A model generated the notes under the pieces. The model searched no databases, had not been told where the DNA came from, and saw only the letters and a program-made list of their open reading frames with translations. From Ferdinandcohnia sp036965165 (lineage in GTDB: Bacteria; Bacillota; Bacilli; Bacillales; Bacillaceae_L), in contig NZ_JBALOX010000013.1 of assembly GCF_036965165.1 (NCBI RefSeq), positions 1 to 64,000 of the forward strand: a stretch of DNA of 64,000 nt, written 5' to 3'. Both the position numbers and the translations under genes were made by a program. Below, in pieces: positions 6,810-16,230 of the stretch. Position 1 is the stretch's first letter. Every line of letters starts with the position of its first letter.

Positions 6810-7802
6810 ATGAATATTACGATTAAGGATATCGCTCAAGTGGCTGGTGTGAGTTACTCCACTGTCTCAAAAGCGTTAAACAATAGCCCGTTAGTAAAAC
6901 CTGAAACGAAAAATAAAATTATGAAAATTGCTAAAGAGCTTGGATATGAGCCAAACCTTGCTGCACAACAGCTTGTTTCAAAGCAATCAAAGGTAATTGG
7001 TTTAATTTGGCCAACCCTGGAACGAATTGCCCCTTCAACTCTAGTCTCGAAAATCAATGAAGAAATCCGGGCAAACTCCTACTCGATGATCTTATCAATC
7101 AGCTCCATCGAAGAATCGCTAGAAATGTTTAAGCGGTATCAGGTGGATGGGGTCATTGTATTTGATGAGCAGAATTATCACGTCCTTGATATGATACAAA
7201 TTCCACTTGTTACTTATGGGGTTAGCCGAAATCATAACCATTCTGTCATCGATGTAAATTATCAGGCGGCGATGGAAATGGCGGTAGAATATTTATATCA
7301 GCTTGGGCACAGAAATATTGCCTATATAGGTGATTTTTCCCCAATTGATGATCGACAATCCGAGAAATTTCTTGGAATCAAAAAAGCAATGACTAGCTTT
7401 GACCTCCCCATCACCACTCAAAATTTTATCAATACTGCTGGACTTGAATGGTATGACGGCTATGTAGCTACAAAACGATTGCTTTCAAATTCGTCCAAAC
7501 CAACCGCAATCATTGGTTCAAGTTATGATATAAGTGCTGGGGTTGTTCGCGCATTGCGAGAGGCAAACTTCATTATCCCAAAGGATATTTCTGTGATAAG
7601 TTACGATAATATCCCACAAATGGCGAATTTAGAGATACCTTTAACGAGTGTTGGTGTACCTGTCGAGGAGATTGCGAGAAATATGGTGAACACTCTTTTA
7701 ACCCGAATACAGACAAAGGAAATGACACCAACTATCAAACAATTAACTCCAAAAATAAATGAACGAATTTCCTGTGCCGTAGCAGGCATAGCAAGAGGCT
7801 AG
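6810..7802 (+). CDS. LacI family regulator of hexuronate genes (ExuR-like)
   Basis: A 330-residue repressor. Residues 3-22 form the LacI helix-turn-helix (IKDIAQVAGVSYSTVSKALN), followed by the hinge helix NLAAQQLVSKQS and a periplasmic-binding-protein-like ligand domain with GVIVFDEQN, LGHRNIAYIGD and ISVISYDNIP. The start ATG follows AGGTGG. Divergence from uxaC and paired 18-base operators make it the likely repressor of uxaC and itself; the inducer would be a hexuronate or its isomer. B. subtilis ExuR is a LacI-family protein in the same pathway, but orthology cannot be proved here. Confidence 0.85.
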   Translation: MNITIKDIAQVAGVSYSTVSKALNNSPLVKPETKNKIMKIAKELGYEPNLAAQQLVSKQSKVIGLIWPTLERIAPSTLVSKINEEIRANSYSMILSISSIEESLEMFKRYQVDGVIVFDEQNYHVLDMIQIPLVTYGVSRNHNHSVIDVNYQAAMEMAVEYLYQLGHRNIAYIGDFSPIDDRQSEKFLGIKKAMTSFDLPITTQNFINTAGLEWYDGYVATKRLLSNSSKPTAIIGSSYDISAGVVRALREANFIIPKDISVISYDNIPQMANLEIPLTSVGVPVEEIARNMVNTLLTRIQTKEMTPTIKQLTPKINERISCAVAGIARG

Positions 7803-7827
7803 ATTGTGTTAATCTAGCCTCTTTTTA
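7794..7827. terminator. Bidirectional terminator between the LacI-type and YesN-type genes
   Basis: AGAGGCTAGATT/AATCTAGCCTCT stem with loop GTGTT and a T run on the plus side. It serves two converging genes. Confidence 0.9.
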
Positions 7828-8568
7828 TTTATTCGCAGTGGTTGATTTACGGTAATCAGACGGAGATTGTCCCGTAATTTTTTTAAAATTATTACTGAAG
7901 TAAGCCACATCTGCATATCCCAGTCTGTCCGCAATTTCGGACATTCTTAAGGTTGTGTTAGCTAGTAACTTTTTACCCTCTTGTATTTTAATTTCGGTCA
8001 CATAATCAACAAATTTTTTATTCAGTTGTTGCTTGAATAATTGGCTTAGATAGCTTGGATTCATGTGAACATGATTTGCAGCATCCTTTAAGTTCACTTG
8101 GTTTATAGGTGTTTTCGAAATATATTCTAGTACCTTCTCAATTGAAGATGCTGGAAGATTTTCTTCCGTTACGTCGTTTTCTTTGCCTTTATTGCTTGTG
8201 TTTTTTTTCAACCATTTTTCGAGACATGCTCTTAATTCTTCCTCATCGATAGGCTTTAATAGATAGTCAAATACACCGCTCCGAATCGCCTGCTGCACAA
8301 ATTGAAATTCATCATGAACACTTATGACGACAACATCCATTATTTTATTTAAGTGACCTAGTTCTTTTACTAATTGGATGCCATCCATAACCGGCATACG
8401 AATATCTGTAAGGATTAAATCTACCTCATTTTCTTTTACCCAATCTAGTGCTTCAAGGCCGTTGCTGCATTCATGAACGACTTGTATTGGCAAATTTAAT
8501 TGATTAATTGTCCAAATTAATGCCTTACGTACCCATCTCTCATCATCCACGAGTAAAATCGTTTTCAT
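7825..8568 (-). CDS. YesN-type response regulator with AraC DNA-binding domain
   Basis: A 247-residue transcription factor. The receiver domain (1-120) carries ILLVDDE, the phosphorylated Asp in DLILTDIRMP, and the Lys in YLLKPI. The C-terminal AraC/XylS domain (about 150-245) has two helix-turn-helix units, LKDAANHVHMNPSYLSQLFK and MSEIADRLGYADVAYFSNNF. ATG 8568 follows GGAG; a longer frame from 8592 lacks a site. The gene overlaps the kinase gene by 26 bases, so the pair is translationally linked. Location downstream of a TRAP transporter suggests control of that transporter. Confidence 0.9.
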   Translation of the reverse strand: MKTILLVDDERWVRKALIWTINQLNLPIQVVHECSNGLEALDWVKENEVDLILTDIRMPVMDGIQLVKELGHLNKIMDVVVISVHDEFQFVQQAIRSGVFDYLLKPIDEEELRACLEKWLKKNTSNKGKENDVTEENLPASSIEKVLEYISKTPINQVNLKDAANHVHMNPSYLSQLFKQQLNKKFVDYVTEIKIQEGKKLLANTTLRMSEIADRLGYADVAYFSNNFKKITGQSPSDYRKSTTANK

Positions 8569-10399
8569 TTGACTCCACATCCTTATTTTCAATGAGAGGT
8601 AATGTGATATTTACTTCTGTACCTATCCCTTTTTGACTTACTATGGACACTCCAAATTGTTCACCAAATAGATATCGGATTCTTTGATGGACATTCATGA
8701 TTCCTATATGCTGTCCGTCTAAGCTAATTGAACTTTGCTGTAAATTTCGGTTTAATTCTTCTAAAACTTTCTCATCGATGCCTTTTCCATTATCGATGAT
8801 GCGAATGATATAGTTTGCATCCGAGGATAATTCTACCTTAATGGTAATACTGACTTTTTCAAAATTTGTTCCGAATGCATGCACAAAGCAATTTTCAAGG
8901 ATGGGTTGGAGGGAGAATTTCACAACCCTCTGCTCCTTAACCCAATCAGGAATATCAAATGAATACATAAATCGTTCCTCAAAACGATACTTTTGAATCT
9001 GCAAATACAGCTCTGCAACTTTAATTTCTTCACCAAAACTCACAATTGGTGAATTATTTCTTAAATTATAGCGTAATAGCTTTCCAAGTGAGTACGAAAT
9101 GCTTGCAATCTCCTCTTTTCCCTCTTCAAGGGCCATACCCCTAATCGTTTCAAGTGAATTATGCAAAAAATGCGGATTAATTTGTGACTGAAGAACCCTT
9201 AATTCGCTCTCTTTTTTATTAAGTGATAGCTCTGCTTCCTTAAGCTTTGATACATAAACTTCCTCTAACAAATTCGAAAGTCTCTCAACTGTATTATTAA
9301 ATCCACGTGATAATTGACCAATTTCATCACTGGTTTCTACTTTCACTCTTCCGCTTAAGTTTCCAACTTCAACCTCTTTCATATAACGCTGCAATCTTCT
9401 TATAGGTCGAACGATTCTAAGTGTAAAAACTGTCCCCCAAAAATAAGCGAAAATAAGTGAAATAACGATTGTCCATGTAATAGCAGTTCGAATTTGTTTG
9501 ATTGGATCACTTAAATCCTGGTATGGAACGGCTGAAAAAAATCTCCACCCTAGATTTGAAGAAAGTGAGTAGGAGACGAATTCCTTTTGCCCGTTCTCAA
9601 TAATTAATGAACCACTTTCTTGTTCATCAAGGTTTAATAGTTGATTGTATTCAACCCTTGTACCCAGCTTTTGTGAATTAGGATGATACACATAGTGTCC
9701 TTTGTTATCCAGGATAAAAAAGTATCCATTTTCACTTAATGTGACCAAACTCGAAATTTCTCTAATTCTCTTGAAATTGATATCGATTACAAGAATACCT
9801 ACTGGCTTAAATGTATTTGGATTGAATAGTCGTCTGACGAGAGAAATAACCGGTACCTCTTTGTCTTTAATTTTTAACGTCCTACTTACTAGCATGACCA
9901 TGCCGTTCTTAGGTAAAGATGAGTACCAATATTCATCTTCTATTTTTGACGCTGGGTAATAATTACGCACCCCTAGTGTATCGATTACAAGCCCATTGTC
10001 CAGTATGGCGGTAATATTTGAAATGTCAGGTCGTGAATATGCAGCATTTTTCAAGACACTTCGAGCTGCTTCATTCACTTCTCCGCTGGATATTGCCTTA
10101 TTCGTTCTTAATAAGGTGTTAAAGTCTGGTGAGTTAATAATTTTTAAACTCGTTATTTCAAAATCCTGTTCATAATATTCGATATGCGTCTCTACCTGCT
10201 CCATTATTTGTCTGCTTGATTGTTTGAATTCTTCTTCCAATTGAATGGAGGAAGTCCTATAGGAAATTAACCCGACGGCTAGAACTGGAAAAACCACAAG
10301 AATACTAGAAAAGAAAAAAAGCTTTGCCATTATTGATTTATTTTTTAATAAAATATAACGCTCAATAAATTCTGTCATTTTATTTCCTAGCATTCTCAT
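8543..10399 (-). CDS. YesM-type sensor histidine kinase
   Basis: A 618-residue membrane kinase. A first membrane helix (about 27-47), an extracytoplasmic dCache-like sensor (50-300), and a second helix (about 303-325) are followed by HAMP, a coiled coil, and the His_kinase domain with QINPHFLHNSLE, where most relatives have HFLYNTLE. The ATP-binding part shows QPILENCFVHAF, DNGKGID and GIMNVHQRI. It should sense an external sugar-type ligand and phosphorylate the overlapping response regulator. The start ATG follows AAAGGAAAT. The gene lies just after the TRAP binding protein on the same strand, with only a weak hairpin between, an arrangement typical of YesMN systems guarding uptake genes. 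Confidence 0.9.
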   Translation of the reverse strand: MRMLGNKMTEFIERYILLKNKSIMAKLFFFSSILVVFPVLAVGLISYRTSSIQLEEEFKQSSRQIMEQVETHIEYYEQDFEITSLKIINSPDFNTLLRTNKAISSGEVNEAARSVLKNAAYSRPDISNITAILDNGLVIDTLGVRNYYPASKIEDEYWYSSLPKNGMVMLVSRTLKIKDKEVPVISLVRRLFNPNTFKPVGILVIDINFKRIREISSLVTLSENGYFFILDNKGHYVYHPNSQKLGTRVEYNQLLNLDEQESGSLIIENGQKEFVSYSLSSNLGWRFFSAVPYQDLSDPIKQIRTAITWTIVISLIFAYFWGTVFTLRIVRPIRRLQRYMKEVEVGNLSGRVKVETSDEIGQLSRGFNNTVERLSNLLEEVYVSKLKEAELSLNKKESELRVLQSQINPHFLHNSLETIRGMALEEGKEEIASISYSLGKLLRYNLRNNSPIVSFGEEIKVAELYLQIQKYRFEERFMYSFDIPDWVKEQRVVKFSLQPILENCFVHAFGTNFEKVSITIKVELSSDANYIIRIIDNGKGIDEKVLEELNRNLQQSSISLDGQHIGIMNVHQRIRYLFGEQFGVSIVSQKGIGTEVNITLPLIENKDVESNENDFTRG

Positions 10400-10456
10400 T
10401 ATTTCCTTTCCGACAAGTCTAGATGTCCTCTTATCTATACATCATAATGAAAAATG

Positions 10457-10492
10457 CCTACCTAGTAAATAGATGATACTCCTAGGTAGGCT
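10457..10492 (-). terminator. Hairpin between the TRAP genes and the kinase gene
   Basis: GCCTACCTAG/CTAGGTAGGC is a perfect 10-base stem with a 16-base loop. On the minus strand it is followed by ATTTTTCATT, a weak T tract, so partial read-through into the kinase genes is likely. Confidence 0.6.
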
Positions 10493-10515
10493 GTCTTTCA
10501 TATTAAAAGTCGTAA

Positions 10516-11538
10516 TTATTTTACTTCTTCTACTGCTTTAGCAAGTTCTGGGTATTTTTTTGTAAACTCATCGACTACAGGTTTAACAGCTGCCTGCCAA
10601 GGTGCTAGATCATTAACCTCAGTGATTGTTACACCTGCATCTGTAATCTTTTGTAAAGATTTTTTCTCATAGTCAGCCCATGCTTGTCTTTGTGTTTCAA
10701 CTGAGTCAAGAGCAGCTTGTCTGATAATTTCTTGATCCTTTTCAGAAAGCTTGTCCCACCCTACTTTACTCATTAATAATATTTCTGGAATACGTTGATG
10801 ACCATCCATAATGATATGTTTTGCTTCTTGGAAATGGTTTGATGAGTCAAAGCTTGGTAAGTTGTTTTCAGCACCATCAATGATTCCTGTTTGTAGGGCA
10901 GAGAATACTTCTCCATATGGCATTGGAGTTGCACTTGCGCCTAATGCTTCTAATAATTTGATATTCGTTTCACTTTGTTGAACACGGATTTTTAATCCAT
11001 GTAAGTCTTCAAGACTTGTTAAAGGCTTAGATGAGTAGTAATTACGAGATCCTGAATCATAATAAGCAAGACCTTGCATTTTTGCATCTTGTAAACCATC
11101 TAATAAAGATGTTCCAGTTTCACTATTTAAGAAGTTCCATAAATGCTCATCATTATCGAATAGGTAAGGAACTGAGAATACCGCTAATTGAGCGTTAAAT
11201 TCTGCTAATGGACTTGCATTTGTTCTTGCAAAGTCGATCGCACCTAGTTGAACCTGCTCAAGAACTGATTTTTCATCGCCTAGCTGTCCGGAAGGAAATA
11301 CTTCAACTGTAATTCTGCCGTCTGTTCTTTCACTTACTAAATCAGCAAATTTTTGGTCCCCAATAACTGTTGGGTAATCTACTGGGTGGTTATCCGCTAA
11401 GCGTAGTGTAAGCTTAGCTTCTTCTTTTTTAGAACCATCATTAGACGATCCAGCTTTATCTTGTCCGCCACATGCCGCAAGAACAGATGTAGCTAAAAGC
11501 GTAGTTGCGATAATACCGAAAAACTTTTTGCTTTTCAT
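10516..11538 (-). CDS. TRAP transporter substrate-binding lipoprotein (DctP family)
   Basis: A 340-residue extracytoplasmic binding protein. The lipoprotein signal is clear: a basic start, a hydrophobic core and lipobox VLAACGG with the modified Cys at residue 22, followed by a flexible Ser/Lys-rich linker. The mature domain shows family features: ERTDGRITVEVFPSGQLG, GLKIRVQQS, and ALQTGIIDGAENN near the C-terminal half. DctP proteins bind organic acids by a conserved Arg; here RVQQS supplies it. Linked uxaC suggests a hexuronate ligand, but this is inference. It is the last gene of dctQ-dctM-dctP. Confidence 0.9.
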   Translation of the reverse strand: MKSKKFFGIIATTLLATSVLAACGGQDKAGSSNDGSKKEEAKLTLRLADNHPVDYPTVIGDQKFADLVSERTDGRITVEVFPSGQLGDEKSVLEQVQLGAIDFARTNASPLAEFNAQLAVFSVPYLFDNDEHLWNFLNSETGTSLLDGLQDAKMQGLAYYDSGSRNYYSSKPLTSLEDLHGLKIRVQQSETNIKLLEALGASATPMPYGEVFSALQTGIIDGAENNLPSFDSSNHFQEAKHIIMDGHQRIPEILLMSKVGWDKLSEKDQEIIRQAALDSVETQRQAWADYEKKSLQKITDAGVTITEVNDLAPWQAAVKPVVDEFTKKYPELAKAVEEVK

Positions 11539-11593
11539 TCTGTTATCCCCCTAAATGTATGTTTGATTTTTTATAATTACACCTAACTCATGG

Positions 11594-12889
11594 TCAGCCT
11601 GCCATTAGATTTGGAAGCCACATTACAACCCCAGGAACATAGGTGATAATTAATAGAACGATTAATAGTGCATAGAAGAATGGCATCATAGCCTTTGTAC
11701 CTTGGGCGATCGAAACCTTACCTATCGCACAACCTACAAATAAAACGGTTCCAACTGGTGGTGTTAATAATCCAATACCTGCATTAAGGATTAGAATAAT
11801 ACCAAACTGTACCGGATCCATACCAAAGCTTGTCACTACTGGTAAAAGGATTGGTGTCATGATTAAAATCATTGGTGCCATATCCATTGGCGCACCTAGT
11901 AAAAGTAAGATAACGTTAATGATTAATAGAATGATAATTGGATTATCAGAGATACCTAGTAATAAATCTGTTACTGCAGCCGGGATTTTTAAGAAAGCTA
12001 ATAACCAACCAAATGCTGCTGAAGCGGCAATCAAGAAGAAAACCATTGAAACTGTTTTAAGTGTTTTCTTTAGGATTGGCCAAATCGTTTTAAAAGGTGC
12101 ATCACGATAGATACCAAACGCTAAAACGAAGGAATATAAACAAGCTAATGCTCCAGACTCAGTTGCTGTAAAGATCCCACTCATAATCCCGCCTAAAATA
12201 ATGACTGCTGGGCTTAAAGAAAGAACCCCGTGAAGAATAGTACCCCCGATTTGATTTCTAGGGATTGGTTCTGCTTTTTTATATCCACGCTTTACTGCAA
12301 TGATATAACCTGTAATACATAGGGCAGTTAGCATCATGATTCCAGGAACAATTCCAGCCATAAATAAGCTAGCAATGGAAACCCCCCCTGCTGCTAGTGA
12401 GTATAATACTAAGTTATGACTCGGTGGTACTACTACCCCTTGGATAGCGGATGCGATAGTAACACCTACTGCATAATCAGCTTCATACCCATTCTTTTTC
12501 ATCATTGGAATCATAACAGACCCTACTGATGAAACGTCTGCTACAGCAGAACCAGAAATATTTCCGAAGAATAGTGAGGCTACGCTATCTACCATCGCAA
12601 GACCCCCACGTATTCTACCAACCAATAAGGTTGCAAAGTTAACAATCCTAGTAGCTAATCCTCCGGCACTCATGATTTGTCCAGTTAAGATAAAAAATGG
12701 AATTGCCAGTAGGGAGAAGGAGTTGATCCCTTGTACCATTTGTTGGCCGATAACCGGTAATGGTATATCTAAATAAATGACTGTTAGTAATGATGAAATA
12801 ACGAGTGTGAGTGAGATTGGAAATCTAAACAAGATCAACAGAACGAAACTCGACACTAAAATAATAATTGCGATCGTGGAGCTATCCAC
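11594..12889 (-). CDS. TRAP transporter large permease (DctM family)
   Basis: A 431-residue integral membrane protein with about 11-13 helices, belonging to the ion transporter superfamily. Typical DctM stretches are FILTGQIMSAGG, FFGNISGSAVADVSSVGS, TIASAIQGVVVPPSHN and NAGIGLLTPPVGTVLFVG. It couples substrate uptake to sodium or proton gradients together with the small permease. The start codon is GTG at 12889, placed directly after the TAA of the small permease gene, with GGAGGGG inside the end of that gene, so translation is coupled. Confidence 0.93.
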   Translation of the reverse strand: MDSSTIAIIILVSSFVLLILFRFPISLTLVISSLLTVIYLDIPLPVIGQQMVQGINSFSLLAIPFFILTGQIMSAGGLATRIVNFATLLVGRIRGGLAMVDSVASLFFGNISGSAVADVSSVGSVMIPMMKKNGYEADYAVGVTIASAIQGVVVPPSHNLVLYSLAAGGVSIASLFMAGIVPGIMMLTALCITGYIIAVKRGYKKAEPIPRNQIGGTILHGVLSLSPAVIILGGIMSGIFTATESGALACLYSFVLAFGIYRDAPFKTIWPILKKTLKTVSMVFFLIAASAAFGWLLAFLKIPAAVTDLLLGISDNPIIILLIINVILLLLGAPMDMAPMILIMTPILLPVVTSFGMDPVQFGIILILNAGIGLLTPPVGTVLFVGCAIGKVSIAQGTKAMMPFFYALLIVLLIITYVPGVVMWLPNLMAG

Positions 12890-13387
12890 TTACATCCCCT
12901 CCTCCAAGTCTTTATATCTTGCTGTATCCACATTGAATAGATGCAATAGTCCGTATAAACATATCATGACCCCTGTAACTGGCATGGTCAGATACGTAGC
13001 ACTACTTGGAAGTTTTGTTGCTGGAAGAGTTGAGTCCATCATCAGAACCGTAAAATGCCATCCTTGAACTACAAGATAAATTCCAAAGGCTAAAACACTT
13101 AGATGAATAATAACATCTAATACTTTATTAAACCCTTTTGGAAATAAATTCGTGAAGGAATCAATACCTAAATGAACGTATTCGCGAAAACCAATCGCAA
13201 TTCCCATAAAAGCAAACCAACCTAATAATAAGAGTGTAATTTCTTCGGACCAAAAAAATACGAAGTTAAAGAAGTATCTAGTGGCAACCTGCATTGTAAC
13301 AATAACTACAAGACACACTAGGGTTAAAAGCGTAAACTTTTCGAAAACGTTATCAATTAATGAATATATTTTTTTCAATAGATTCAT
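12890..13387 (-). CDS. TRAP transporter small permease (DctQ family)
   Basis: A 165-residue membrane protein with four predicted helices. Conserved DctQ features are the early TRYFFNFVFFWSEEITLLLLGW and the REYVHLGID after the second helix. It forms the membrane complex with the large permease. ATG 13387 follows GGGGGGAGACAG. It is the first gene of the TRAP operon, and a cre-like site lies between its upstream promoter region and its ribosome binding site. Confidence 0.92.
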   Translation of the reverse strand: MNLLKKIYSLIDNVFEKFTLLTLVCLVVIVTMQVATRYFFNFVFFWSEEITLLLLGWFAFMGIAIGFREYVHLGIDSFTNLFPKGFNKVLDVIIHLSVLAFGIYLVVQGWHFTVLMMDSTLPATKLPSSATYLTMPVTGVMICLYGLLHLFNVDTARYKDLEEGM

Positions 13388-13408
13388 CTGTCTCCCCCCT
13401 TTTTTCTA

Positions 13409-13422
13409 AGAAAGCGTTTTCT
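13409..13422. promoter_or_regulatory. Probable cre (CcpA site) upstream of the TRAP operon
   Basis: AGAAAGCGTTTTCT (AGAAAACGCTTTCT on the other strand) is nearly palindromic and matches the cre consensus at 12 of 14 positions. It lies 22 bases upstream of the dctQ start, where it would block or stop transcription in the presence of glucose. Confidence 0.72.
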
Positions 13423-13638
13423 CATCTCAAATATTACTTTTTTAAGAATATTTTTAGAATGTTATTTTTTTAGGGAAATTTGTGTTTTTTTTAGGTGAGG
13501 AAAAAGAACATGGTATATATAGAGGATTTTGAGAAATATAAGTATGTGGTGGATTTTATATTTCGTACACAATCAATTCTCTGACTGCTATAATGTGGTT
13601 ATTCACTTGAAAACGCAGAGATACGTAGGAGCGGTCAC

Positions 13639-14985
13639 ATGTTATATTTATACGGCTTATTATTTATATCTTACTTTATTAATCTACTCATGAATGTTGA
13701 ATGGCTTTCCTATTTTATTGGGATCTTAGCAATGGTTGCATGGCTTGTCTCCATTAAAGGATCATCCAAGCTTTTTAGCACGATCAGTGTTATTTTTGTT
13801 GGGACTGGTGTCTTGGTCTTTTTCTTTGAGGGCAGAGGTATAACTGAGTTTCCATTGTATATGACATCAATGATCCCGCTTTTAGCTATCTTTTATGTAC
13901 TTCCATTTATTAATTCCATTATCATTGTCGGCCGTTATGACCAACAAGTTAGTAAACTATTAAAGGTCCGCATCCATCATCTGGGACAATTGTATGGGCG
14001 GACATCGATTGTGACCTTTTTATTAGGTGGGTTTTTAAATCTTGCAACTCTTCCTCTTGTAAAGGCTGTGATTGAAAAAAATGTATTGCAGTTTAGTGAA
14101 AAGGTACGAAATAAATTTATCGCTCAAGCGATGCTTAGAGGGTATGTATTAAGTATTGTGATTTCCCCAATGGAGTTACTTGTCATTTTAACAATCGAAT
14201 ATACACATATTCCATATTTTCATATTTTACCCTGGTTAATCGTATTTACTATGATATTGCTTTTCATAAATTGGCTCATTGGTCATTTTTCTTATAAGAA
14301 AAATAACCTCGTTGAAGAGGGCAAGCCCATTTCCTCAACTAGTCCCAAACATTTGATGAAACAAAAGGTCTTTTCTTTAGTGATCTATTTAATATTGTTT
14401 ATGATTGTAATTGTGGGTGTGAATCATCTTTTAAATATTGGATTTCTACAAACCATTGCCATCGTGATTGTTCCTTTTTCATTTCTATGGGCGATTATGA
14501 TTAAACGGTTAAAATCCTATGTGACATACGCTATTCCATTATGGAAAACGCGAACGATTGGATTAAAGAGCAATATGGTTCTCTTTTTAGGGGTTGGATT
14601 TTTTACAAGTAATTTAGGGGATTCGAGTTTTATAGATTACCTGCAGGAGCCTTTTACAAAGTTGAGCCACTATCCGTTATTCTTATTTTTATTCATTCAG
14701 GTTCTATTCCTTGTCCTTGCACTTACCGGTTTTCATCCATTGGTTACGTTAAGTATATTAACGGCCATAATAGAACCAATCATGCAGATTGTGGATCCTT
14801 TATCATTGAGTTTAGTTTTAATTACATCGGCTTTATCAACAACGATTGCTGGACCATTTAATGTTTCCGTTTCCATTACTGGAGATTTATTACATGTGAA
14901 TTCATATAAGGTGTCGTTATGGAATATGGGCTTTGCCTTTTTATTTAGTGGCATCGGAACCATTATTGCCTTATTTTTATTATAA
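13639..14985 (+). CDS. Multi-pass membrane protein, possible permease
   Basis: A 448-residue, highly hydrophobic protein with about 11-12 membrane segments and no recognised catalytic motif. The C-terminal part with GFHPLVTLSILTAIIE and LSTTIAGPFNVSVSITGDLL has the Gly/Pro/Ser-rich hairpins common in anion permeases of the ion transporter superfamily. I do not recognise its substrate. ATG 13639 follows AGGAG. It stands alone between the divergent TRAP operon and a converging oxidoreductase gene, with its own terminator. It could be another organic-acid carrier linked to the sugar-acid block, but nothing visible proves this. Confidence 0.6.
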   Translation: MLYLYGLLFISYFINLLMNVEWLSYFIGILAMVAWLVSIKGSSKLFSTISVIFVGTGVLVFFFEGRGITEFPLYMTSMIPLLAIFYVLPFINSIIIVGRYDQQVSKLLKVRIHHLGQLYGRTSIVTFLLGGFLNLATLPLVKAVIEKNVLQFSEKVRNKFIAQAMLRGYVLSIVISPMELLVILTIEYTHIPYFHILPWLIVFTMILLFINWLIGHFSYKKNNLVEEGKPISSTSPKHLMKQKVFSLVIYLILFMIVIVGVNHLLNIGFLQTIAIVIVPFSFLWAIMIKRLKSYVTYAIPLWKTRTIGLKSNMVLFLGVGFFTSNLGDSSFIDYLQEPFTKLSHYPLFLFLFIQVLFLVLALTGFHPLVTLSILTAIIEPIMQIVDPLSLSLVLITSALSTTIAGPFNVSVSITGDLLHVNSYKVSLWNMGFAFLFSGIGTIIALFLL

Positions 14986-15024
14986 AAAAAGCCCTGCCTC
15001 AGTTACATTCTGGGGCAGGGCTGC
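14985..15024. terminator. Terminator between the permease and oxidoreductase genes
   Basis: AGCCCTGCC and GGGGCAGGGCT form a long stem with A tracts on the left side. It can act for both converging genes, better on the minus strand. Confidence 0.85.
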
Positions 15025-15053
15025 TTCATATCTGCTTCACACACTTTCTCTCG

Positions 15054-16079
15054 TTAAAGCTTAACCGGTCTTCCTGCTCTTGCTGATTGGTAAATGGCCA
15101 ATATTAATTCAAGTGATTTTTTCGCTTCTTCACCGGTCACAAGTGGCTTCCGATTTTCCAAAATTGCTTGAACCACGTCTGTATATTGTTTGACGAAGGA
15201 TTCATTTGATTTTACGAGATTCGAGGACACATTATTTTCAATATTACTTTGTTTGTTCTCGTATTCCAAACCACTTTTAAACTTCCATTCCTTCACATTG
15301 TCGTTTTCAATGATAACACTTCCATTTGTACCAAAAATATCAAGTGTAGTCGAAAAGCCAGGATATGCAGTCGTATTCCCTTCGATTAGGCCAAGCGCAC
15401 CCGATTTAAATTTCACTGTCGCGACAGCAATATCCTCAACTTCGATGCGTTCATGTGCACGGGTAGCTGTATAGGCATGAACCTCATCAACTGGACCCAT
15501 TAGATAAAGGAGAAGATCAATATAATGGATGGATTGGTTGATTAATGCACCCCCACCGTCCAATTCCCATGTACCACGCCACGCACCGCTATCATAATAT
15601 TCCTGTGAACGATAGATCGTTGTGCGAGCAGCCCCAAAGTTTAATTGCCCAAACTCGCCTTCATCCAATACCTTTTTAACATCTTGAACGGCTTCATCGA
15701 AACGATGCTGGAAAATACAGCTTAATGTGACATTTGCATTTTGACATGCTTCAATGAGTTGATTTGTTTTTTCTAAAGTAATATCAATTGGTTTTTCAAC
15801 AACTACGTGCTTGCCCGCCTTTGCAGCAGCAATTCCTAGTTGGGCATGGGTACCACTTGGCGTCACGATAGCAACCATATCGATTCCAGCATTAGTTAAA
15901 AAATCTTCGTAATCTGTGTAAGCCTTTAGATTGTATGTATCTGCCATCTTTTGAACCGTTTCCTTATTACGCGAGTAGACCGCAACAAGTTCAGCGTTTG
16001 CCACTTCATTTATGCTTTTTATATGGGTATTCGCAATGCTTCCGGATCCGACGACTCCGATTTTTAGCTTGTTTGACAT
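15054..16079 (-). CDS. Gfo/Idh/MocA family oxidoreductase
   Basis: A 341-residue NAD(P)-dependent dehydrogenase of sugars or inositol-like compounds. The N-terminal Rossmann domain has GVVGSGSIANTHI and the family signature VVVEKPIDIT with the catalytic Lys. The C-terminal domain has DGGGALINQSIHYIDLLLYLMG, whose HYIDLL segment holds the active-site His. ATG 16079 follows AGGAGGAT. Substrate cannot be assigned; proximity to hexuronate genes makes a uronate or sugar acid plausible. It is a single-gene unit, preceded by the terminator of the DUF4097 operon. Confidence 0.85.
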   Translation of the reverse strand: MSNKLKIGVVGSGSIANTHIKSINEVANAELVAVYSRNKETVQKMADTYNLKAYTDYEDFLTNAGIDMVAIVTPSGTHAQLGIAAAKAGKHVVVEKPIDITLEKTNQLIEACQNANVTLSCIFQHRFDEAVQDVKKVLDEGEFGQLNFGAARTTIYRSQEYYDSGAWRGTWELDGGGALINQSIHYIDLLLYLMGPVDEVHAYTATRAHERIEVEDIAVATVKFKSGALGLIEGNTTAYPGFSTTLDIFGTNGSVIIENDNVKEWKFKSGLEYENKQSNIENNVSSNLVKSNESFVKQYTDVVQAILENRKPLVTGEEAKKSLELILAIYQSARAGRPVKL

Positions 16080-16168
16080 GATACCATCCTCCTAAAATAA
16101 TACGATTACTACCATTAGTATAGGCTCTTTCATTTTAAAATGTAAACGTATATCATTTGAATAAAATG

Positions 16169-16210
16169 AAAAAGGATAAACAACTACTCACAGTTTTGTT
16201 TACCCTTTTT
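16169..16210 (-). terminator. Terminator after the DUF4097 gene
   Basis: AAAAAGG-TAAACAA pairs with TTGTTTA-CCTTTTT, a long stem with T tracts on both strands. Confidence 0.8.
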
Positions 16211-16230
16211 CGCTACATTTTGTACTGTAT

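Noticed and set aside
16141..16155. cre site upstream of the Gfo/Idh/MocA gene (TGTAAACGTATATCA)
   Set aside because: It needs an inserted base to fit the consensus, and the right half does not match.
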